Shown: positions 1 to 8,072, counted from the stretch's first letter. The stretch is DNA of 20,619 nt from Candidatus Anoxychlamydiales bacterium (GCA_011064865.1 JAAKFX010000015.1:1-20619), one strand, 5' to 3'. Notes: generated by a model from the sequence alone, not told the origin. Numbers and translations: made by a program.

Positions 1-535
1 TAAAATATCTATTATCCGGATAACTTTCCCATTTTTTTGCTTGTTCACCATTTTTTGCCATTTTATAACCTGTGTAAAGATCAGAAATTAGTTGTTTCAC
101 TTGGGCACTAGCTTTTCCGAATTCTAAATCATTGGTTGCAACTTCTTTATTTCTGCAGTGTTTTTGTAGATTTTCAATAGATTGTATGAATTTTTTTGTT
201 GTACATTTAAATCGATAATCTGGGCTTTTAAAATAGCTAATAGTTTCATGAACTACAGTGATTGCAAATAGAGCAATTACGTGAGCTGGATTACCAACAT
301 TAAAATAACCACATAATATAGCTGAAATATATGTAAAACAAGAAAGTTTATGATTTTTTAAAAATGCATAAGTCTCTGATATAACATTAGAAAATAATTC
401 TTTTAACTCTTTAAATGCTTCACATACAACTTTCTCTAATTTTTTATCAAATTCATTAAACTTTTTACTTACATTATATATCCCACTTTTAAAATGCTGA
501 GGTATATTTTGAACTTTTGAAGCTAAAGCTGCCAT
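1..535 (-). CDS. Partial unknown protein with paired hydrophobic segments (Inc-like architecture), 3' end outside window
   Basis: A reading frame without stops runs from an ATG at 535 to the left edge of the window, giving 178 residues with the C-terminus missing. A good ribosome binding site, GGAG at 546-543, lies 7 bases before the ATG and supports this start. The N-terminal 60 residues are lysine-rich and probably helical (MAALASKVQNIPQHFK...). They are followed by two hydrophobic stretches, about residues 64-80 and 84-99, separated by a short NVGNPAH turn; the rest is hydrophilic. A closely spaced pair of membrane segments is the usual shape of chlamydial inclusion-membrane (Inc) proteins, so a secreted host-membrane protein is possible, but the segments here are short and interrupted by polar residues. 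I do not recognise the family. The gene is divergent from ispH. Confidence 0.6.
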   Translation of the reverse strand, partial: MAALASKVQNIPQHFKSGIYNVSKKFNEFDKKLEKVVCEAFKELKELFSNVISETYAFLKNHKLSCFTYISAILCGYFNVGNPAHVIALFAITVVHETISYFKSPDYRFKCTTKKFIQSIENLQKHCRNKEVATNDLEFGKASAQVKQLISDLYTGYKMAKNGEQAKKWESYPDNRYF

Positions 536-626
536 AATGCATCTCCAAGTTTAAATAATTGCGAGAACGATAATGGACATTGATTTTTTCTGCAATGAAT
601 TTGTTTAGAAATACAAAAAGTAATTT

Positions 627-655
627 TTGTAATTTATAAGCTTTTTATATATAAT
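627..655 (+). promoter_or_regulatory. Probable sigma70 promoter of ispH
   Basis: TTGTAA (627-632) and TATAAT (650-655) are separated by 17 bases and lie 37 bases before the ispH start codon. The -10 box is a perfect consensus and the -35 box matches at 4 of 6 positions. Transcription would start near 662-663, directly before a run of ten T at 664-673. Confidence 0.5.
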
Positions 656-691
656 GTTTATGATTTTTTTTTTATATAAAGGATATTTTTT

Positions 692-1627
692 ATGGAGCTA
701 TTTTTATTAAGACCTAGAGGATTTTGTGCGGGAGTTGTCAGAGCTATAAAAACTGTTGAAAAAGCTTTAGAGATGTGGGGTGCACCAATTTATGTTAAAC
801 ATGAGATTGTGCATAACAAACATGTTGTAAATGCTTTGAAAGAAAAGGGAGCTATATTTATTGAGGATCTAAAAGATGTACCTATTGGTGAAAAAGTTAT
901 ATTTTCAGCGCATGGGGTTGCACCTCAAATAAGAGAGGAGGCTAAAAAAAGAGATCTTCTTCAAATAGATGCAACATGTGGACTTGTTACAAAAATCCAC
1001 TCGGCTGTAAAAAGATTTGCAAAAAAGGGATATAAAATAGTGTTGATTGGTAAGAAAAAACACGTTGAGATTATCGGTATTGCAAAAGAGGCTGAAGATG
1101 ATACTGTAATTATTGAGAAGAAATTGGATATTGAAAATTTAAATTTTCAAAAAGATCAAAAGCTATTTTATATTACACAAACTACTCTTAGCATCGATGA
1201 TGTAAAAGATATTATAAAAGCTTTGAAAGAAAAATACCCTCAAATTGAGACTTTGCCATCATCATCTATTTGCTACGCTACTACAAATAGACAAATGGCT
1301 CTAAAAGAGATATTAGATAAAATTGATTTGGTTTTAGTTGTTGGAGATCCAACAAGTTCAAATTCAAATAGATTAAAAGAGTTGGCTAGTAAAAGACAAA
1401 AAGAGGCTTATCTAATAAACTCAGAAGATGAAATAGATATAAATTGGCTTCAAAATGTCAAAACAATTACGATGACAGCAGGCGCTTCTACTCCAGAAGA
1501 TGTAGTTCAAAGATGTATCGAAAAGTTATACAAAATGGGATTGAAAGGAGTTAGTGAAATTATCTATAAAGATGAAGATGTAGTTTTTGCACTGCCTAAA
1601 GAGCTAGATTTAGCATTTACTAAATGA
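692..1627 (+). CDS. ispH: 4-hydroxy-3-methylbut-2-enyl diphosphate reductase (IspH/LytB)
   Basis: IspH carries out the last step of the non-mevalonate isoprenoid pathway in the cytosol: an iron-sulfur reductase that turns HMBPP into IPP and DMAPP. The 311-residue length is typical. The three cluster-binding cysteines are present at C12 (FCAGVVRA), C96 (DATCGLVT) and C194 (SSICYATT). So are the substrate-site residues H41, H74 (SAHG), H124 and E126 (KKHVE), the SNSNRL motif at 222-228 and GASTPE at 264-269. The sequence, notably WGAPIYVKHEIVHN and the tail DVVFALPKEL, looks closest to chlamydial IspH from memory. AAGGA about 9 bases before the ATG supports the start. The gene stands alone on this strand. 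Its last 21 codons overlap the antisense 3' end of oppF, so the two transcripts converge. Confidence 0.97.
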   Translation: MELFLLRPRGFCAGVVRAIKTVEKALEMWGAPIYVKHEIVHNKHVVNALKEKGAIFIEDLKDVPIGEKVIFSAHGVAPQIREEAKKRDLLQIDATCGLVTKIHSAVKRFAKKGYKIVLIGKKKHVEIIGIAKEAEDDTVIIEKKLDIENLNFQKDQKLFYITQTTLSIDDVKDIIKALKEKYPQIETLPSSSICYATTNRQMALKEILDKIDLVLVVGDPTSSNSNRLKELASKRQKEAYLINSEDEIDINWLQNVKTITMTAGASTPEDVVQRCIEKLYKMGLKGVSEIIYKDEDVVFALPKELDLAFTK

Positions 1628-2571
1628 CATGCAACTAAATGATCTTCATTAATTTTTTTAAGAAGTGGTCTTTTTTCAAAACAGATTTTTTCAGCTATAG
1701 GACATCTAGTAGAAAAAAGACACCCTTTCGGTGGATTTAATAAAGAGGGAAGCTCATTTTTTAAAATCACTTTTGTTTCATTTTTCTCAATAGCATACGA
1801 GCTTGAAATTAATGCTTTTGTATATGGATGGTAAGGATTTGAAAATAAACTTTTAGTTGGTGCTTTTTCTACAAACTCACCTAGATACATAACATTGCAA
1901 AAATCTGATATATATTTTACAACGGCAAGATCATGAGAGATAAATAAGTAGCTCAAATTTAATTTTTTTTGTAGATTTTGTAGAAGTTTAATAATTTCAT
2001 TTCCAATAGAGACATCTAAAGAAGATAAAGGCTCATCTGCAATTATAAATTTAGGATTTAAAATAATTGCTCTAGCTATTGCAACCCTTTGTCTTTGCCC
2101 TCCACTTAGCTCATGCGGATATCTATCTTTTATATAAATCGGTAAATTTACTTTTTGTAAAATATCATCTATTAAATCTTTAAGTTTTATCCTGCTAAAT
2201 TTTTCATGAACTTTTATCGGCTCTAATATAATTTGTTCAATTCGCATTTTAGGATTTAAAGACAGATAAGGATCTTGAAATATCATTGAGATATTTTTTT
2301 TCAGATCTTGATCTGTTAGATCTTTATCTATCAGGCCTTTGCCTGTTTGATTAATTAAACTATTTTCAAAAAAAATATCGCCTGATGTTGGTTTTATTAA
2401 GGATGCTAGAATATTTGCAATAGTAGATTTACCGCAGCCAGACTCTCCAACTATAGCTAGAGTTTTACCTGTTTCAATTTCAAAACTAATATCATCTAAA
2501 ACTTTTAAAGTTTTATCTTTTATAAAAAAATGCTTTTTTAAGTTTTGAACTCTAATTATGTGTCTTTTCAT
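1564..2571 (-). CDS. oppF: Oligopeptide/dipeptide ABC transporter ATP-binding protein, OppF type
   Basis: This is the second ATPase of a peptide importer on the cytosolic face of the inner membrane. Numbered from an upstream TTG at 2610, it shows Walker A GESGCGKST (55-63), Q-loop FQDP (111-114), signature LSGGQ (168-172), Walker B IIADEP (189-194) and H-loop SHD (225-227). It also has the C-terminal oligopeptide-type cysteine cluster, C297, C303, C310 and C328, in which some family members bind a cluster. I place the start at the ATG at 2571 (MKRHIIRVQNLKKHF), which gives 335 residues and begins where the family alignment normally begins. The TTG at 2610 overlaps the oppD stop and has no ribosome binding site. 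The last 20 residues (AKSSSLGSAKTTSSSL at the end) are low-complexity and antisense to the 3' end of ispH. They look like a read-through extension beyond the usual C-terminus. Confidence 0.93.
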   Translation of the reverse strand: MKRHIIRVQNLKKHFFIKDKTLKVLDDISFEIETGKTLAIVGESGCGKSTIANILASLIKPTSGDIFFENSLINQTGKGLIDKDLTDQDLKKNISMIFQDPYLSLNPKMRIEQIILEPIKVHEKFSRIKLKDLIDDILQKVNLPIYIKDRYPHELSGGQRQRVAIARAIILNPKFIIADEPLSSLDVSIGNEIIKLLQNLQKKLNLSYLFISHDLAVVKYISDFCNVMYLGEFVEKAPTKSLFSNPYHPYTKALISSSYAIEKNETKVILKNELPSLLNPPKGCLFSTRCPIAEKICFEKRPLLKKINEDHLVACHLVNAKSSSLGSAKTTSSSL

Positions 2572-2606
2572 TTTTTTTAAAATTAATTTTTTCAAATCTA
2601 GATTTG

Positions 2607-3398
2607 TCAAAAATTTATTTTTTCTTTTCTATCCATTTTAAACAAAGAATTTAATAAAAGCTCAGTATATGGATGCGCAGCTCTGTTTAAAATATTTTGA
2701 GTGTTTCCTCTCTCTACTATTTTTCCCTCTTTCATAATAAATAGCTTCGTTGCAATATTCGAAACTAAAGCAATATTATGAGATATGAAAATTATAGATG
2801 ATCTATATTTTTTATTTATATTTTTTAAAAGATCTATAATTTGCATTTGATATGTTGTGTCTAACGAAGTTGTCGGCTCGTCTGCTATTATAATTTTGGG
2901 ATTTGAAGCTATCGCCATTGCTATCATAACTCTTTGTCTCATCCCACCACTTATTTGATGAGGATATTGATTGTAGCGCAAAGTAGTATCTTGAATACCC
3001 ACATCTTTTAAAAGATTTTTTACTTTTTGTTTAGAAGGATTGTTAGAGATAGCCTCTAAAATCTGTTTTCCTATTTTCATTGTGGGATTCAAAGAAGAGA
3101 AGGGATCTTGAAAAATTATCGATATTTTTTTTCCTCTGATTTTATTCATCTCTTTTTCAGATGCTTTTAATAGATTTTCATTTTCAAATATAATTTGCCC
3201 ATTTGTAACTTTAGCATTTGAATCTAATAAAGATAAAATCGCTAAAGCAAGTGTGCTTTTTCCAGATGCTGACTCTCCAATAATTGAGATGATTTCATTT
3301 TCAAATAGATCAATATTTATGTCTTTAAGCGCTATGATCTTGTTTTTTTTACTAAAATATTCTATTTCAAGATTTTTGATTTCTAAAACTTTTTTCAT
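2607..3398 (-). CDS. oppD: Oligopeptide/dipeptide ABC transporter ATP-binding protein, OppD type (short)
   Basis: This is the first ATPase of the peptide importer. It has Walker A GESASGKST (41-49), Q-loop FQDP (96-99), a signature written ISGGM (149-153) instead of LSGGQ, Walker B IIIADEP (169-175) and an H-loop ISHN. At 263 residues it is shorter than usual OppD/DppD proteins (about 320). It ends soon after the AAHPYTELLL motif and lacks the C-terminal cysteine-containing region that OppF keeps. The ATG overlaps the oppC stop as ATGA, and AAAGG lies about 8 bases upstream, so translation is probably coupled. Pairing with the OppF-type ATPase as a heterodimer is expected from the family. Confidence 0.93.
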   Translation of the reverse strand: MKKVLEIKNLEIEYFSKKNKIIALKDINIDLFENEIISIIGESASGKSTLALAILSLLDSNAKVTNGQIIFENENLLKASEKEMNKIRGKKISIIFQDPFSSLNPTMKIGKQILEAISNNPSKQKVKNLLKDVGIQDTTLRYNQYPHQISGGMRQRVMIAMAIASNPKIIIADEPTTSLDTTYQMQIIDLLKNINKKYRSSIIFISHNIALVSNIATKLFIMKEGKIVERGNTQNILNRAAHPYTELLLNSLFKMDRKEKINF

Positions 3399-4273
3399 TT
3401 TATAGCCTTTGGATCAAAAGCATTTTGAAGTCCATCTGCAACTAGATTAAAAGCAAGCATTGTCAAACATATTCCAAGTGCTGGAAAAAATAATCTAAAT
3501 GGATAATATCTAAGTGCATAAAGACCATCGTTTACCATTACTCCCCAAGAAGAGATAGGCGCTTGTATACCGAGGCCTAAAAAGCTTAAAAAAGCTTCAG
3601 TAAAAATTGATACAGGGATACTTATTGTCATAGTTGTAATAATTGATCCTATGCAATTTGGAAAAAGATGAGTGAATATTATCCGAAATTTTGAGGCTCC
3701 AATCATTTTTGCAGCTTGTACAAATGGCATTTTTTTTAAAGATAATATCTGCGCTCTTACAATTCTTGCCATATTTATCCAATGTATCATTGTTAGAGCT
3801 ATTAAAATTGTTACAATTCCAGGTTTCATAAAAACTATTAATAAAATAACTAATAAAAGATGGGGAATCGTTGCTATTATATCGCTGATTCTCATCATAA
3901 TTTCATCGACAAATTTTGAAGATAAAGCAGCGATTGCACCGTAAATTGTACCGATAATTATATCTATTAATGCCGCTGCAATTCCAACTGTTAAAGAGAT
4001 TCTAGCTCCATACCAAGTCCTTGTGAAAATATCTCTTCCAAGCTCATCTGTTCCAAACCAAAATTTTGTTGAGGGCGCTAAATTTTTTAGCTCTAGATGT
4101 GTGTCATAATAGGTAAATTCATTTAAGTAAGGTCCAATAATTGCCATTACAAATAGAAAAAATAAAATTATCAAACCAAATGTTGCAGCCCTGTTTTTGA
4201 AAAATCTATCTCTTACATCTTTTATTAAAGATGTTTTATACACATTTATTGTTTCAAGCTTTTGTGATTGCAC
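3395..4273 (-). CDS. oppC: Oligopeptide/dipeptide ABC transporter permease, OppC type
   Basis: This is an inner-membrane channel subunit of the peptide importer, 292 residues. It has an N-terminal OppC_N-like segment with a first membrane helix (about 31-48) and the conserved FGTDELGRD at 73-81. Further helices follow at roughly 92-118, 137-160, 205-230 and 255-280. The EAA-like coupling loop AAKMIGASKFRIIFTHLFPN (187-206) contacts the ATPases. The start codon is GTG at 4273; no ATG is available before the first helix. The gene overlaps the end of oppB by 20 bases. Order and overlap show one operon, oppB-oppC-oppD-oppF. Confidence 0.94.
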   Translation of the reverse strand: MQSQKLETINVYKTSLIKDVRDRFFKNRAATFGLIILFFLFVMAIIGPYLNEFTYYDTHLELKNLAPSTKFWFGTDELGRDIFTRTWYGARISLTVGIAAALIDIIIGTIYGAIAALSSKFVDEIMMRISDIIATIPHLLLVILLIVFMKPGIVTILIALTMIHWINMARIVRAQILSLKKMPFVQAAKMIGASKFRIIFTHLFPNCIGSIITTMTISIPVSIFTEAFLSFLGLGIQAPISSWGVMVNDGLYALRYYPFRLFFPALGICLTMLAFNLVADGLQNAFDPKAIK

Positions 4274-5204
4274 TATCTAACTCTATCCTCGGATCTATTA
4301 ATTTATAAATAATATCTATGAAAAACATAATAAAAATAAGTATGAAACTATAAAAAACTCCAAGTCCAATAATTACTGGATAGTCTCTAGCACTAATCGA
4401 GCTAACAAGCCACATTCCAATCCCTGGTATAGAAAATATTTTTTCAATAACAAAGCTTCCTGTTAAAACATGAGCGCTGAGTGGTCCTAAATATGAAACA
4501 ACAGGCAGAATAGCATTTCTAAAAGCATGTTTAGATATAACTTTAAAACTACTCAATCCTTTTGCTTTTGCTGTTTTTATATAATCTTTAGATAAAATTT
4601 CAATCATAGATGATTTCATGAGCCTCGCTATATATGCAGTAGGTAGAGCTGCTAAAGCTATAGCCGGTAGAACGCTATGCATAAAACTATCAAATCTAGC
4701 TATTGGAAAAATTTTGAGTTTCATAGCTAATAAATATTGCAGAAGTGATGCTATTAAAAAATTTGGAAGCGATATTCCAAGTATTGCTAAAACTGTTATA
4801 AAAGAGCTTTGCCATTTATCTTTTTTTATAGCTCCAATTGTTCCAAACAAAATGCCAAAAAATATAGATATAAATAGAGCTTCAAACCCAAGCAGCATAG
4901 TCGTTGGAAGACCATCTTTGATAATTTGATTGACAGATCTTCCCTCATATACAAAAGAAGGGCCTAAATCAAATGTTAAAAATCCTTTTATATATTTAAG
5001 ATATTGATAAAATATAGGCCTGTCTAATCCATAGTGTGAATGTAAAGATTTTAAAACCTCTTTTGGCATATTTTGATCAGATAAAAAAGGATCGCCAGGG
5101 ATAGCTTTCATTAAAAAAAATGTTGCTGACATAACTACAAACAGCGATAATAGTGAGATTATTAACTTTTTTAAAAAATATTTTAGCATTGATCTAAAAA
5201 ACAT
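4254..5204 (-). CDS. oppB: Oligopeptide/dipeptide ABC transporter permease, OppB type
   Basis: This is the first gene of the opp operon and the second channel subunit, 316 residues. An N-terminal helix (about 10-32) is followed by the conserved PGDPF (36-40) and HYGLDRPIFYQYL (57-69). About five more helices follow, with the EAA-like coupling loop TAKAKGLSSFKVISKHAFRN at 211-230 and the typical FVIEKIFSIPGIG motif near 250-265. An alternative start is the ATG at 5189 (MLKYFLKK); neither has a clear ribosome binding site, and I keep the first. No oppA-type binding protein lies next to the operon, so it must be encoded elsewhere, as multiple oppA copies are in chlamydiae, or be absent. Confidence 0.94.
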   Translation of the reverse strand: MFFRSMLKYFLKKLIISLLSLFVVMSATFFLMKAIPGDPFLSDQNMPKEVLKSLHSHYGLDRPIFYQYLKYIKGFLTFDLGPSFVYEGRSVNQIIKDGLPTTMLLGFEALFISIFFGILFGTIGAIKKDKWQSSFITVLAILGISLPNFLIASLLQYLLAMKLKIFPIARFDSFMHSVLPAIALAALPTAYIARLMKSSMIEILSKDYIKTAKAKGLSSFKVISKHAFRNAILPVVSYLGPLSAHVLTGSFVIEKIFSIPGIGMWLVSSISARDYPVIIGLGVFYSFILIFIMFFIDIIYKLIDPRIELDSAITKA

Positions 5205-5220
5205 TAGATTTTAATAAATA

Positions 5221-5229
5221 TTTATAACA
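5221..5229 (-). promoter_or_regulatory. Possible extended -10 promoter element of the opp operon
   Basis: Read on the minus strand this is TGTTATAAA, a TGn extended motif attached to TATAAA, 17 bases before the oppB ATG at 5204. Initiation about 7 bases downstream would leave a very short leader for that ATG, or about 25 bases for the alternative ATG at 5189. The 50-base gap between oppB and rimO must hold both promoters, so they overlap or face each other. Confidence 0.3.
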
Positions 5230-5254
5230 GATATTCAGATTTTTTTTAATTTTT

Positions 5255-6565
5255 ATGCAAAAAAATTTACATTTTACATCGCTTGGATGCACTAGAAACC
5301 AAGTAGATTCAGAAACGATGATAGCAAAACTTTTTGAGAGAGGATACTCCCTTACAAATGAGATCGCTAAAGCCGATATATTTGTAATAAATACTTGTGG
5401 TTTTTTAAAAGAAGCTAGAGACGAGGCTTTTTCTCATTTAGATGAGATTTTTGCAAATAAAACAAAAAAATCTAAAGTAATTGTAGCCGGATGTATGGCA
5501 AATCTTTTTTCTAATGAGATAAGAGATAAATATAATATTTTTTCAATAATATCTTCTGGCAATATCGATAAAATTATTGAAGCTGCAAATAGATCCATTA
5601 TTGCAACAGATAATTTGAGCTATATTTCTGAGACTAGTTTTGAAAGAGTTTTAATAAATTTAGATCACTTAGCCTATTTAAAAATATCCGAAGGCTGCTC
5701 AAAAAAATGCTCCTTTTGTATTATCCCAAAAATAAAAGGAAAATTAATTAGTAGATCTGATGACTCCATTATTCAAGAGTTCAAAACTCTTTTAAATAAT
5801 AATGTTTTTGAAATTAATTTAATCGCTCAAGACCTTTTAGATTATGCAAAAGATAGAAATGAAAATTTAGGGTTTTTAAAGCTTTTAAAAAAGATTCTAC
5901 AAATAAAGGAAAAATTTTGGCTTCGTCTTTTATATGTCTATCCAGATGAAATCACTGATGAATTCATAGACCTTATAGCTTCAGATGAAAGAATTTGTAA
6001 ATACTTAGATATCCCACTTCAGCACATTAGTGATAAGATTTTAAAAAGTATGAGAAGAAAAACCTCAAAAGATAAAATTATTAAACTTTTTGAAAAATTA
6101 AAGAAAAAAATCCCTGCTATTTCTATAAGAACATCTTTAATGGTAGGCTATCCCTCAGAGACAGATAAGGATTTTAATGAACTTTTAGATTTTGTTGAAA
6201 ATTTTGAAATTGATCATCTAGCTGTTTTTAAATACTCAAATGAAAAAAATGCTCTCTCTTTTAGCATGCAAGATCAAGTAGATGAAAAAATTAAAGATGA
6301 AAGATTTAACATTTTAACTAACAAGCAATTTGAGCTTTTGCAAAAAAGAAATAAAAAATATATCGGCAAAACTTTTGATGCTTTAATTGATGATTATCAC
6401 AGTGAATCTAATCTTTTAGCAAAAGCGAGATTCCAAGGCCAAGCCTACAGTGTAGATTCAAATATTATTATTAATGATATTCAAAAAATTAAATCTTTTG
6501 GAAAAATTCAAAAGATTAAAATTACAGATTTATCTGGTTATGATTTAATCGGTCAGCTTTTATAA
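5255..6565 (+). CDS. rimO: Ribosomal protein S12 methylthiotransferase (RimO)
   Basis: This radical-SAM methylthiotransferase modifies a conserved aspartate of ribosomal protein S12 in the cytosol. The 436 residues show the three family domains. The N-terminal UPF0004 domain carries cluster ligands C12 (SLGCTRNQVDSE), C48 (NTCGF) and C80 (AGCMA). The radical-SAM core has C148, C152 and C155 in EGCSKKCSFCIIP. The C-terminal TRAM domain covers about 370-436. The RNQVDSE motif after the first cysteine fits RimO rather than the tRNA enzyme MiaB. The ATG at 5255 is the natural start; no strong ribosome binding site precedes it. It is divergent from oppB and has no clear operon partner, because 115 bases with their own dyads separate it from the sugar porter. 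Confidence 0.93.
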   Translation: MQKNLHFTSLGCTRNQVDSETMIAKLFERGYSLTNEIAKADIFVINTCGFLKEARDEAFSHLDEIFANKTKKSKVIVAGCMANLFSNEIRDKYNIFSIISSGNIDKIIEAANRSIIATDNLSYISETSFERVLINLDHLAYLKISEGCSKKCSFCIIPKIKGKLISRSDDSIIQEFKTLLNNNVFEINLIAQDLLDYAKDRNENLGFLKLLKKILQIKEKFWLRLLYVYPDEITDEFIDLIASDERICKYLDIPLQHISDKILKSMRRKTSKDKIIKLFEKLKKKIPAISIRTSLMVGYPSETDKDFNELLDFVENFEIDHLAVFKYSNEKNALSFSMQDQVDEKIKDERFNILTNKQFELLQKRNKKYIGKTFDALIDDYHSESNLLAKARFQGQAYSVDSNIIINDIQKIKSFGKIQKIKITDLSGYDLIGQLL

Positions 6566-6618
6566 AACTATTGTGTTTTTTTTGTTTTAATATCTAAATA
6601 AATTCAAAAAATTATTGA

Positions 6619-6649
6619 AAACAAATCTTTGTTTATGTTCACTGAGCAT
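6619..6649. promoter_or_regulatory. Two abutting dyad symmetries upstream of the sugar porter gene
   Basis: Positions 6619-6634 form a perfect 7-bp dyad, AAACAAA and TTTGTTT, around TC. It is followed immediately at 6635-6649 by the 15-bp near-palindrome ATGTTCACTGAGCAT, which has one mismatched pair (T/G) around a central C. Both lie 32-62 bases before the ATG at 6681. They could be regulator binding sites for the porter-fbaB unit or, read as RNA, the rimO 3' hairpins. No convincing -35/-10 pair was found between them and the gene. Confidence 0.35.
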
Positions 6650-6680
6650 AGAAGAGAATAAATATATATAAGGTCTAATT

Positions 6681-8030
6681 ATGGCAAAAACACAAAAATT
6701 TACTGCCTTTACGCTTGTTGCATCTTTAATTGTTGCAATCGGTGGGCTTCTGTTCGGATATAATACTTCATCAATATCTGGAGCTATTTTATTTTTAGCA
6801 AAAGATTTTAATCTATCTACAATTGCTCAAGAAATGATTGTTAGTATCATTCTTATAGGTGCTTTAATTGGTGCTTGTTTTGGTGGTATTTTAACCGATA
6901 GAGTTGGTCGAAAAGCTACTCTTATTTTAACTACTGTTGTTTTTTTAATCGGAACTTTCTTAGTAATGACTGCCAATCATATAGCAATGCTTGTTATTGG
7001 AAGAATTATACTAGGTCTTGCTATTGGAATTGTTTCCTTATCAGTTCCTCTATATATAGCTGAGATGTCAGATCCAAGACATAGAGGAGCTTTGGTATCA
7101 TTAAATCAATTAGCAATAACAATTGGGATTCTGCTCGCTTACGTCGTTGATTATTTTTATGCTCCAACAGGTGATTGGAGATCGATGTTTGGTATTGCTT
7201 TAATTCCAACTATTTTACTTTTTATCGGATTGTTTTTTATTCCAGAGACACCATCTTTTTTAGCATCTCAAGGTAAAAAAGAAAAAGCTTTAAAAATTTT
7301 AAAAAAGATCGAAATTGATACTTCAAAATCTGAAGTTGCTCTATCTACAAAAATATCTACTAAAAAAATGGCCTCTTGGAAAAAACTTTTTGAAAAATCA
7401 GTTCGCCCTGCTCTTTTTGCCGGGATAGGAATAAGTGTTTTTCAACAAATAACAGGTATTAATATTGTTATATATTATGCTCCGAGAATTTTTCAGCTAG
7501 CAGGTCTCGAGAGTGCCGCCTCTGCTATTTTAGCTACTATGGGAGTTGGTACAATAAACTTATTCATGACTTTTGTAGCTCTTTGGCTTATCGATATGGT
7601 CGGTAGAAAACCTCTATTAATAGTAGGTATACTTGGTATGGTTGCAAGCTTAGGTGTTTTAGGAATAGGATTTTTAGAATCTACAAAAGCAACCTCAATT
7701 ATCTCTATTGTAAGTTTAATGACCTACGTTTCATTTTTTGCAATAAGTTTAGGGCCTGTCGCATGGTTGATTATCTCCGAGATCTATCCTATGGGTATTA
7801 GAGGTAGAGCTATGGGAATAGCCATTTTTGCAAACTGGACATGTAACTATATTGTATCTTTAACATTTTTAACTTTAGTTGACTTTTTAGGTAAATCTGG
7901 AACTTTTTGGCTCTACGCTGCAATCGGTCTTTTAGCGCTTTGGTTTGTTATTAAAAAAATACCAGAGACTAAAGGAAAAGAATTAAAAGAGATTCAAGAC
8001 TACTTTAAAAAGAAAGCAGCCAAAAAATAA
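6681..8030 (+). CDS. Major facilitator superfamily sugar porter (XylE/GalP/GLUT type)
   Basis: This inner-membrane monosaccharide carrier has 449 residues and about 12 predicted helices. Sugar-porter signatures are in order: GGLLFGYNTSSISG (21-34), GGILTDRVGRK (68-78) between helices 2 and 3, VPLYIAEMSDPRHRG (122-136), PETPSFL (188-194), the sugar-contacting QQITGINIVIYYAP (255-268) and PETKG (428-432) before a lysine-rich tail. Residue 28 is Asn where proton symporters such as XylE have the coupling Asp (FGYDT), as in the GLUT facilitators. The sugar cannot be read from the sequence. AGG about 8 bases before the ATG is a weak ribosome binding site. fbaB follows after 42 bases, so uptake and glycolysis may be co-expressed. 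Such porters are not standard in the pathogenic Chlamydiaceae, which import hexose phosphate. Confidence 0.92.
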   Translation: MAKTQKFTAFTLVASLIVAIGGLLFGYNTSSISGAILFLAKDFNLSTIAQEMIVSIILIGALIGACFGGILTDRVGRKATLILTTVVFLIGTFLVMTANHIAMLVIGRIILGLAIGIVSLSVPLYIAEMSDPRHRGALVSLNQLAITIGILLAYVVDYFYAPTGDWRSMFGIALIPTILLFIGLFFIPETPSFLASQGKKEKALKILKKIEIDTSKSEVALSTKISTKKMASWKKLFEKSVRPALFAGIGISVFQQITGINIVIYYAPRIFQLAGLESAASAILATMGVGTINLFMTFVALWLIDMVGRKPLLIVGILGMVASLGVLGIGFLESTKATSIISIVSLMTYVSFFAISLGPVAWLIISEIYPMGIRGRAMGIAIFANWTCNYIVSLTFLTLVDFLGKSGTFWLYAAIGLLALWFVIKKIPETKGKELKEIQDYFKKKAAKK

Positions 8031-8072
8031 ATATTTAAATATAATAAAAAAATAACAAATGGAGATTTATTT

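Noticed and set aside
3597..3944. Small reading frames on both strands inside oppC
   Set aside because: Shadows of a well-conserved permease gene; no ribosome binding site or recognisable protein pattern.
4618..4929. 103-residue plus-strand frame inside oppB
   Set aside because: Antisense to conserved transmembrane codons of oppB; hydrophobic only because of the complement of that sequence.
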